NCBI GenBank assembly: GCA_016789725.1
Contig: JAEUQN010000007.1
Location: 1 to 64,000 of the forward strand
Source of the DNA: Blastocatellia bacterium
GTDB lineage: Bacteria > Acidobacteriota > Blastocatellia > RBC074
Direction: 5' to 3'
Length of the DNA stretch: 64,000 bases
Part shown: in pieces, positions 51,574 to 59,600 of the stretch
Layout of the letters: each line of letters starts with the position of its first letter
How positions within the stretch are numbered: position 1 is the stretch's first letter
Made by a program: the position numbers and the translations under genes
The notes under the pieces: model-generated
Told to the model about the DNA's origin: nothing
The model's database searches: none
What the model saw: only the letters and a program-made list of their open reading frames with translations

Positions 51574-51599
51574 CGGACGGGTTAATCTTAGGTGCAATC

Positions 51600-51634
51600 G
51601 TCCGGTTGTCTGCCAGTTGTCTGCCAGTTGTCTG
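51600..51634. repeat. 11-bp tandem repeat upstream of the DUF1552 gene
   Basis: GTTGTCTGCCA occurs twice in tandem, followed by a third partial GTTGTCTG, about 40-70 bases before the ATG at 51672. It could be a repeated operator or a slippage product. Confidence 0.6.
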
Positions 51635-51671
51635 AAAGTCACATTGTTACAAACGTCAGGAGCTTCAATCT

Positions 51672-52991
51672 ATGAAATCACTCAACATTTCAACGCAAAA
51701 TGCTCTTTCCCGTCGCAGCTTTTTACGCGGAACCGGTGTCGCACTTTCGCTGCCCTTGCTCGACGCGATGCTGCCGGCCTTTGCGCGTGCCGAAAGCAAA
51801 GCACAAGTGCCGCGCCGCTTCTTTGCGATTTGCAACAACCTCGGCGTGCTGCCATGGAAGTTCTTTCCGGCGGCGGACTCGAAAGGCTTTGGCTATCAGC
51901 TTTCGCCGTACCTCGAAGAACTCAAGGCGCATCGCGATCAGTTCACGGTCTTCAGCGGTGTCTGGCATCCTGACGTAGACGCGGGGCATCCGGCGGACAA
52001 TTGTTTCCTGACGGCTGCGCCGCACCCCAGCAGCGGTGGCTTTCGCAATACGATTTCGCTGGATCAATTCGCAGCGGAACACATTGGCAATCAGACGCGC
52101 TTTCCTTCGCTGACGCTCGGCGTCAACATTCAGCAAGGCCAGCACAGTTTGTCGTGGACGAGCGGCGGCGTGCTGATTCCTTCGGAAGAAAAGCCCTCCG
52201 AAATTTTCAAACGCATGTTCGTCACCGGCACCCCCGCCGAAGTGCAGGCGCAAGTTCGTCGTTTGGCCGTAGGACAAAGCGTGATGGATTCTGTCGCTGA
52301 CCAAACGCGCCGTTTGCAACGCGACCTCGGCGCGCGCGACCGTGAACGGCTCGATCAATATATGACCGGTGTGCGCGATCTGGAAAAACGGCTCGGTCAG
52401 GCCGCCGAATGGGAGCAGAAGCCCAAACCCATCGTCAGCGCACAAGCGCCTAGTGATACTGCTGCGCCGCGCGATTACTTCGAGAAGGTGCGATTGATGT
52501 ATGACCTCGCTGCGCTCGCATTTGAGACCGATTCGACGCGCCTCGTCGCCTTGATGCTCGACAGTGTGAATTCGCCTGCGATTACAATTGGCGACGAAGT
52601 GATGGCGGACAGCTACCACGCGATTTCGCATCACGGCAAGAAGCCGGAAAAATTGCGCCAGCACGAAGTTGCCGACCGGATGCAAATGCGTGCGCTCGAC
52701 AAATTGTTCACCGATTTGAAAGCGCGCCAGGAAGGCAACGACACGCTGTTGGATCGCACCATGATTTTGTATGGCACGAATATGGGCGATGCGAATACAC
52801 ACGTGACGACGAACCTTCCGACGCTGTTTGCGGGCGGTGGCTTCAAGCACGGGCAGCATCTGGCGTTTGATCGGGAGCGCAATTACCCGCTGCCGAATCT
52901 GTTTGTGAATGTGCTGCAACGGCTGGGCATTGAGGCGGACAAGTTCGCCACCAGCACAGGCACGATGCGCGGATTGGAAGTGAAAGGATAG
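51672..52991 (+). CDS. Tat-exported DUF1552 protein
   Basis: 439 aa. Twin-arginine signal [23 protein letters not shown]. The family hallmarks are [20 protein letters not shown] near the start, [24 protein letters not shown], and the alkaline-phosphatase-like late segment [15 protein letters not shown]...[19 protein letters not shown]1552 proteins accompany DUF1592-type cytochromes; their enzymatic role is not established. The partner here is the gene ending at 49245. Confidence 0.9.
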   Translation: MKSLNISTQNALSRRSFLRGTGVALSLPLLDAMLPAFARAESKAQVPRRFFAICNNLGVLPWKFFPAADSKGFGYQLSPYLEELKAHRDQFTVFSGVWHPDVDAGHPADNCFLTAAPHPSSGGFRNTISLDQFAAEHIGNQTRFPSLTLGVNIQQGQHSLSWTSGGVLIPSEEKPSEIFKRMFVTGTPAEVQAQVRRLAVGQSVMDSVADQTRRLQRDLGARDRERLDQYMTGVRDLEKRLGQAAEWEQKPKPIVSAQAPSDTAAPRDYFEKVRLMYDLAALAFETDSTRLVALMLDSVNSPAITIGDEVMADSYHAISHHGKKPEKLRQHEVADRMQMRALDKLFTDLKARQEGNDTLLDRTMILYGTNMGDANTHVTTNLPTLFAGGGFKHGQHLAFDRERNYPLPNLFVNVLQRLGIEADKFATSTGTMRGLEVKG

Positions 52992-53064
52992 AAATCGCCA
53001 ATAGATTATTGCTTGATAGGCGCTGTTGTTTGGGGCAGCGCCTTTTGCTTTGCGGAGAACTCGT

Positions 53065-54321
53065 ATGAAAACTCTGTTCTTAGGTTTACTACTTGGAGCG
53101 TTTGTGTGCGCGCAATCGCCTGCGCCGTTTGTCCCAAATTACGACGAGGCCAAAGTCGGCACGTACACGCTGCCCGATCCGTTAACAATGAACGACGGCA
53201 GCAAAGTTACGACCGCTCAGCAATGGCGCAAACGTCGGGCAGAGTTGCTGCAATTGTTTGCGGAAAATGTGTATGGCCGCACGCCAACAACCAAATCCAA
53301 ATTGCGTTTTGAAGAGAAACTGCGCGATGCGAATGCGCTGAATGGCTTAGCGACGCGGCGCGAAATTACGGTTCACCTCACCGCCAAAGCCGACGGGCCA
53401 AAGATGAATTTGATGCTGTATGTGCCGAACAAACGAACGGGCCGCGTGCCTGCGTTTTTGGCGATGAATTATGGCGGCAATCATGCCGTTCACGCCGACC
53501 CCAAAATCACAATGGCAACGGCCTGGATGCGTGACAACAAAGACAACGGTATCGTGAATCATCGTGCGACCGAAAAATCGCGCGGCGTCGAAGCCCGTCG
53601 CTGGCCGATTGAAATGATTGTGCAGCGCGGTTATGGCGTCGCCACGTTTTATTACGGCGATTTGTTTCCCGATCACAACGACGGTCGGCCCAATTCGATC
53701 ATTCCGCACCTCACGAAAGATGAAGATTGGAACGCGATTGGCGCGTGGGCGTGGGGCTTCAGCCGCGCGTTGGACTACCTGGAACGCGACAAAGACATTG
53801 ACGCCAAGCGAGTCGCGGTGATGGGGCATTCGCGGCACGGCAAAGCGGCGTTGTGGGCGGGCGCACAGGACGAACGCTTTGCGATTGTAATCTCGAACGA
53901 CAGCGGCGAAAGCGGAGCCGCACTCGCGCGCCGCAATTTCGGCGAAACTGTCTGGCGCATCAACACCTCGTTTCCGCATTGGTTCAATGCCAAGTACAAA
54001 ACCTACAACGACCGCGTCAACGAATTGCCCGTAGATCAACACGAAATTCTCGCCTTGATTGCCCCACGTCCGCTCTATGTTGCCAGCGCTGTCGAAGATC
54101 AATGGGCCGATCCACGCGGTGAGTTTTTATCCGCGCTGGCGGCGTCACCCGTGTACAAATTGCTTGGCAAAGATGGGCTGAGTGCAATGCAGATGCCCGG
54201 CATTCATCAACCAGTATTCAGCACGATTGGCTACCACATTCGCGCGGGCATCCACGACGTGACGAACTACGATTGGGAGCAATTTCTAAATTTTGCAGAT
54301 CGTCATCTGCGACAAACATGA
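53065..54321 (+). CDS. Secreted CE15-like glucuronoyl esterase (alpha/beta hydrolase)
   Basis: 418 aa from ATG 53065, with GCGGAG upstream; the longer in-frame start at 53026 adds residues before a clean signal ([17 protein letters not shown]). The nucleophile S256 sits in [20 protein letters not shown], the form of CE15 glucuronoyl methylesterases, followed by [10 protein letters not shown] and the late His region [16 protein letters not shown]. These enzymes cleave ester links between 4-O-methyl-glucuronoyl groups and lignin or methyl, releasing acids. The stop overlaps ATG 54318 of the enolase-superfamily gene in the ATGA pattern, suggesting the released acid is used downstream. Confidence 0.85.
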   Translation: MKTLFLGLLLGAFVCAQSPAPFVPNYDEAKVGTYTLPDPLTMNDGSKVTTAQQWRKRRAELLQLFAENVYGRTPTTKSKLRFEEKLRDANALNGLATRREITVHLTAKADGPKMNLMLYVPNKRTGRVPAFLAMNYGGNHAVHADPKITMATAWMRDNKDNGIVNHRATEKSRGVEARRWPIEMIVQRGYGVATFYYGDLFPDHNDGRPNSIIPHLTKDEDWNAIGAWAWGFSRALDYLERDKDIDAKRVAVMGHSRHGKAALWAGAQDERFAIVISNDSGESGAALARRNFGETVWRINTSFPHWFNAKYKTYNDRVNELPVDQHEILALIAPRPLYVASAVEDQWADPRGEFLSALAASPVYKLLGKDGLSAMQMPGIHQPVFSTIGYHIRAGIHDVTNYDWEQFLNFADRHLRQT

Positions 54322-54332
54322 AGAGGCGCATT

Positions 54333-55580
54333 ATGAATATTCCCCGCCGCGATTTTCTCAAAACCAGCGGAGCGTTTGGCGCGTTGGCTTTCAGCGCAAA
54401 AAACTCCAAGGCTCAAGCGACCGGTTTGGCCGCCAGGTTGGAAAAGGCGATGACCGAGCCTATCCTGCGCGCCGAACTCTTTCAGCAACCCGTCAAAATC
54501 GCATCGCTCGAATTGCTCAAAAACGGCAGCAGCTACCTCGTGCGCGCGCGTTCGAGCGATGGCGTCGAGGGCTTTTCTGAAGCCCACAGCAGCGTGATGG
54601 GTGCGGCGTACCCGATCCTTATCAAACGAGTCGCGCCGACCTTTATCGGCAAAGACGCGCGCGAATTGGAAGCCTTACAGCGCGAAGTGTATCTCGCAAA
54701 CTCGAATTACAAATGGCAGGGCTTGCCGTTTTGGGTGAGTGTGGCGGCGGTCGAAATTGCGATTCTGGATATGCTTGGCAAGACCGTAAAGAAGCCGCTC
54801 GGCGAGTTGTTCGGCCCCCTTGTGCATCGCAACATTCCCGTCTATCGTGCGACCGGTAATCGCGGCAATGCGCCGGAAGCGGAGATCGAATACCTGCAAA
54901 AAATCGTGGCTGAAACAGGCGCTGGCGCGATCAAGTTTCGGCTTGGCGCGCGGATGCATTACAACGAAGCTTCGACCAAACGCGATCACGCGCTCATCAA
55001 ACTGACGCGCAAAACCTTCGGCGACAACTTTACGATTTATGCCGATGGCAACGGTTCGTACGACGTGCCGATGGCGATTAAGATTGGGCGAATGATGGAG
55101 GAATACAAACTTGGCTTTTTTGAAGAACCCGTGCCGTTCGATCATTACGAAGAGACGAAACAGATTGCCGATGCGCTCACGATTCCCATTGCGCTCGGCG
55201 AAGAAGAAATGAGCTTGCGGCAATTTCGTTACATCATCGAACGCGACGTGGCGCAAGTGATTCAGCCCGACTTGATGTACTTCGGTGGCTTCATTCGTTC
55301 GCTCAAGGTCGCGCGAATGGCGGCGGTCGCAGGCAAAGATTGCACGTTGCACATGTCGGGCGGTGGCCTGGGCTATTTGTACGTCGCGCATTTTGCGTCC
55401 GTCGTACCGAATTGTGGCGCGCATCAGGAATACAAAGGCGAAGACGATACGTTGCCGGTAAGTTGCGATTCGTCATCACTGAAGAGTGAAAAGGGAAGGC
55501 TGAAAGTGCCGACGGGGCCGGGTTTGGGAATTATGATTGACCCGGATTTTGTGGCGAAGGCGAACGTTGTGACAGCATAA
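54333..55580 (+). CDS. Mandelate racemase/muconate-lactonising enzyme family protein (enolase superfamily)
   Basis: 415 aa from ATG 54333, which has AAGAGG six bases upstream; ATG 54318 overlaps the previous stop and is also plausible. Tat-like start NIPRRDFLKTSGAFGALAF. Enolase-superfamily residues: KFR near 201, metal ligands D238 (YADGNGS), Glu near 264 (FFEEP) and Glu near 290 (GEEEMS), and H340 in LHMSGGGLG as general base. Members dehydrate or epimerise acid sugars and similar hydroxy acids. Coupling with the CE15-like gene points to a uronic acid substrate, an inference from context. Confidence 0.88.
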   Translation: MNIPRRDFLKTSGAFGALAFSAKNSKAQATGLAARLEKAMTEPILRAELFQQPVKIASLELLKNGSSYLVRARSSDGVEGFSEAHSSVMGAAYPILIKRVAPTFIGKDARELEALQREVYLANSNYKWQGLPFWVSVAAVEIAILDMLGKTVKKPLGELFGPLVHRNIPVYRATGNRGNAPEAEIEYLQKIVAETGAGAIKFRLGARMHYNEASTKRDHALIKLTRKTFGDNFTIYADGNGSYDVPMAIKIGRMMEEYKLGFFEEPVPFDHYEETKQIADALTIPIALGEEEMSLRQFRYIIERDVAQVIQPDLMYFGGFIRSLKVARMAAVAGKDCTLHMSGGGLGYLYVAHFASVVPNCGAHQEYKGEDDTLPVSCDSSSLKSEKGRLKVPTGPGLGIMIDPDFVAKANVVTA

Positions 55581-55590
55581 AGTTGACCAC

Positions 55591-55659
55591 GTTCAGAGTT
55601 CACGCTTCAGCGTGCGAATCAATTCAATCTACCGACACGCTGAAGCGCGAAATCTGAAC
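55591..55659. repeat. 24-bp inverted repeat, CGCTTCAGCG family
   Basis: The arms 55591-55614 and 55636-55659 are reverse complements with two mismatches. Same family as 10918-10983. It lies between convergent genes, as at 10.9 kb. After it, CTAATCTGAACCT-like words repeat at about 55660-55690. Confidence 0.75.
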
Positions 55660-55686
55660 CTATATCGCTAATCTGAACCTGTATCG

Positions 55687-56436
55687 TTAATTTGTCTTAT
55701 TCAACTTCGTAACTGTCGCCTCCAGCCGTCCGGGTTCGTGACAGTTCATGCACAAGAGGCTGGAATTTTCTGCGGATTTCGGATCGGCTTTCCACTTCTT
55801 CGCCGTTGGTTCATACGGCGTCCCTGCCATCATCACCAGCATCTTATCCAGAAACTCATTGGCTTCCTGCGTGCGTCCCGTGCGCAGCGCCGACTGCGCC
55901 ACTCCGCCTAACACTTCGCCGCGAAAATGCACGGGGAACTTATCAATGTTTGCGCCCTGTTGTTTCCACAAGACCTGATACGCATTATAGGCACGTTCCC
56001 ACGCCGCCGCGCGAAGTTCTTTCGGCAAGCGATCTGCAAACAAACCAAGCGAACCGCCCGTGACCGCATTCACTCCGCCGTTTGTCGGCCCCAATTGTTT
56101 GGCCTCGTCAAAGAGCGCGAGTGTTTGTTTGTATTTTTGCTCAAACTCGGCGCGCTGATTTTTCTCTAGAGCCAGTGTTGCACGATATAACATCGCACCG
56201 CCCTTCCACGCCAGCAATTCAGCTTTGGCTTTCGGGCGTTTTTCCAGCAACACTTCGATGTTCTTCTCGCCTCTGGTCAAACGCTCCAGATCATTGACCA
56301 AAAAGCCTGCAAAGACATCTTCGCGCACCAGCGTGTGAATGGTGAGCCGCGTGTCGTCGAGCGGAATGTCCGAGGAATAAGCAACTGCGATAGTTGCTAA
56401 CAATGTGACCAGCGTCAGAATTTTGAGTGTTCGCAT
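55687..56436 (-). CDS. Exported mono-heme c-type protein with helical N-terminal domain
   Basis: 249 aa from 56436 (MRTLKILTLVTLLATIAVAYS), which has AGGAGA upstream; the longer frame to 56514 adds 26 residues with no signal. Most of the protein is helical, TPR-like (LLAWKGGAMLYRATLALEKN, KYKQTLALFDEAKQLG, ALRTGRTQEANEFLDKML), followed by one heme c motif near the C-terminus, C229-M-N-C-H233, in MNCHEPGRLEATV. It is probably a periplasmic electron-transfer or binding protein of unknown partner. The gene is alone and divergent from the large kinase. Confidence 0.82.
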   Translation of the reverse strand: MRTLKILTLVTLLATIAVAYSSDIPLDDTRLTIHTLVREDVFAGFLVNDLERLTRGEKNIEVLLEKRPKAKAELLAWKGGAMLYRATLALEKNQRAEFEQKYKQTLALFDEAKQLGPTNGGVNAVTGGSLGLFADRLPKELRAAAWERAYNAYQVLWKQQGANIDKFPVHFRGEVLGGVAQSALRTGRTQEANEFLDKMLVMMAGTPYEPTAKKWKADPKSAENSSLLCMNCHEPGRLEATVTKLNKTN

Positions 56437-56662
56437 GTTGGAGTCTCCTGTGTGAATGATGGAAATTTTCTTTCGTAACGATTGCGCCGTCTGCCCTGCC
56501 AATTCTATACGCAATCATAGCATCGTAGTTTCCAGGAACTGTCATACGTTGGAAAAAAATCTTGCCCGCGTGCGCTACCGGTTTAGGCAGCAGTGGGGAT
56601 TTCCTTTATGATGCTGTGGAATCATAGCCAGTACAAACTTCAAGCGTGGAAAGGAACTCATC

Positions 56663-59600
56663 ATGCAGCCTGGTCGTTGGCAGCAAATTCAGGATGTATA
56701 TCTGGACGCACTGAATGTCAGCGCCGAACGACGAGCGGCGTTTCTGGCGCAAACCTGTGCGGGTGATGAAGATTTGCGGCATGAAGTCGAATCATTGCTC
56801 AACGCCCACGAAGAGGTCGGAACCTTTTTGCAAGTACCTGCCGTGAAGGTCGCCGAAGAAGAACGACTGCGCCACGCTGACGCTGCGCCAACGCTGGTCT
56901 CGCCGCTCGGCCAACGCATCCATCAGTATCAAATTCTCGCGCGCCTCGGTGCTGGCGGAATGGGCGAAGTCTGGCTGGCCGAAGATACGCATCTGCATCG
57001 CAACGTCGCACTGAAAGTCTTGCCCGCACATCACACGAATGACCGCGAGCGTGTCCGTCGCTTCGAGCAGGAAGCCCGCGCCGCATCGGCCTTGAATCAT
57101 CCCAACATCATCACGATTCACGACCTTGGCGAATCCGACTCCGGCTGCTTTATCGTGATGGAACACGTCGCGGGGCGCACGCTGCGCGTATTGGCTGCCG
57201 AGCCGATGGCCCTGTCGGCTTTGTTGGATTGGAGCGGTCAAATTGCCAAAGCCTTGAGTGCCGCGCACGCTGCGAACATCATTCACCGCGACATCAAACC
57301 CGACAACATTATGGTGCGCAACGATGGCTACGTGAAGGTGTTGGATTTCGGCCTCGCCCGCCTGAATACGGCGCATGACGAAATGTCCAGCGCGATGACG
57401 ATGCCGGGGACGGTGATGGGGACGGTGAAGTATATGTCGCCAGAACAAACGCGCGGCGAGGTTGTGACAGCGGCTTCGGACATCTTCGCGTTCGGCATCG
57501 TGCTGTATGAATTGGCGACCGGGCAGCATCCGTTCAATGGCGCGACGATGTTTGCCGTAATGCAGGCGATCACGACCAGCACGCCCGTTGCTCCGTCGCA
57601 ATTGAAGCCAGAGTTACCCGCCGAGTTGAATGCGCTCCTGTTGCAGATGCTCGCCAAAGACGCCGCCGTACGACCATCGGCGATAGCTGTCGCCGCAAAG
57701 CTTGAAGAAATTGCGCGAGGCAGCGATAGCGCAACCAAACCAGCCACCAGCCACCAGCCACCGACCACCAATCGCCACACCGTCGGGCGCGAAAGGGAAC
57801 GCGCCGAATTGCAGGCCGCGTTTCTCTCCGGTCGCAGCAGCTTGTTGTGCATCGCAGGCGAACCCGGCATTGGCAAAACCACGCTCGTCGAAGATTGGCT
57901 GACCGAATTGGCTACGCAACATTCCTGCACCATCGCGCGTGGTCGCTGCTCCGAGCGACTGGCCGGAACCGAAGCCTATTTGCCATTGCTCGAAGCGTTG
58001 GAAAGCCTGCTGCGGCACAGTACCACGAGCGGTAGCGAGTCGGGTTCTTCTTGGGCCGCCACGATGAAACAACTTGCGCCGACGTGGTATGCGCAGGTTG
58101 TGCCGCTCAACAGTGAAAGTGAAGAATCTGCACGCCTGCTCGCTGAAGTCAAAGCCGCTTCGCAGGAACGGATGAAGCGCGAACTCGCGGCTTTCCTGAC
58201 CGCCGTAGCGACGCCGCAGCCGCTGGTGATTTTCTTTGACGATCTGCATTGGGCCGATGTCTCGACGATTGATCTGCTGAGTTTTCTGGCGGGCAAGTTC
58301 GATGTAATGCGCGTACTGATTGTCGTCACGTATCGGCCTTCGGATATGTTGCTGGCAAAACATCCGTTCCTGCAAATCAGGCCGGATTTGCAGGCGCGCG
58401 GGCTGTGCCGGGAATTGTTGTTGGAGTTTTTGACGGCGGCGGAAATTGCCGAATACCTCACGCTCGAATTTCCGCGCCACGCGTTTCCGCCCGACTTTGC
58501 CAAACTGATTCACGCGAAGACGGAAGGCAGCCCGTTGTTTATGGCGGATTTGGTGCGCTACCTGCGAGATCGCGGCGTGATCGCGGAAGAAACAGGCACG
58601 CGGGGCGCGTGCGTACCCAGGCTCGCGCAAGCCTTGCCCGACATCGAACGCGAGTTGCCGGAATCGGTGCGCGGGATGATCGAACGCAAGATTGGGCAAC
58701 TCAGCGAAGAGGATCGCAAGCTGCTCACCTGTGCGAGCGTGCAGGGCTATGAATTCGATTCGGCAGTCGTGGCGCAGGTGCTGAAGCTTGAAGCGGATGA
58801 AGTCGAGGAGCGGTTGGAAACGCTGGAGCGGGTGTTTGCGTTTGTGAAACTGACGAGTGAAGCGGAGTTTCCGAACGGCGAGCTGACGCTCAAATACCGC
58901 TTCATCCATGTGCTGTATCAGAACGCGCTCTATGCCTCGCTCCGAGCGACGCGCAAGGCTACGCTCAGCCGTGACGTGGCGCTGGCGTTGGAAGCTTGTT
59001 ACGGCGTACGCAGCGCGAGCGTGGCGAATGAACTGGCGTTGCTGTGGGAAGCGGCGCGGGACTATGCGCGTGCCAGCGATTCCTTTTTGCAGGCGGCGCG
59101 CAATGCGGCGCAGATCAATGCGCATCGCGAAGCGGCGCAGCTTGCCGAGCGCGGGCTGGGGGCTTTGCTCAAATTGCCGGAAACGCCAGAGCGTGACGGA
59201 CGAGAACTCGACCTGCAATTGACGCTGGGCTTCTCGTTGCAGTCCGTCCTGAGTTGGGCTGCGCCGAAGGCCGGAGTTGCCTTTAACCGGGCACGGCAAC
59301 TGTGTCAGCAGATGGGCGATGATCCCCGTCTCGTCGCTGCTCTAAGTGGCGTGACGATCTATCACCTTATGCGAGCCGAATTTGTAATCGTGAAGGGACT
59401 GTGTGAGCAGATGATGCAACTGGCGGAGCAAGCCCAGGACCCGGTGCTGTTGGTTATGGCATCTATGCATTGGGCCGCTGTCCACTTTTATCAAGGAGAA
59501 CTTGTCTCCGCCCATCAGCATGGGGAACGCGCGCTCGCCCTGGATCGCCGGGAATACCACGAGGCTTATTTTTCCTTCTTTAACGAGGACCTGGGAATTA

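Noticed and set aside
51723-52919. 398-residue minus-strand open frame opposite the DUF1552 gene
   Set aside because: Shadow of a clear DUF1552 coding sequence; composition is typical of antisense translation and it has no ribosome site or domain.
57614-59299. 561-residue open frame on the minus strand opposite the large kinase
   Set aside because: It is antisense to conserved ATPase and helical sequence, shows no recognisable domain (Arg/His/Gln-rich composition), and is a product of the GC-rich codon pattern of the real gene.
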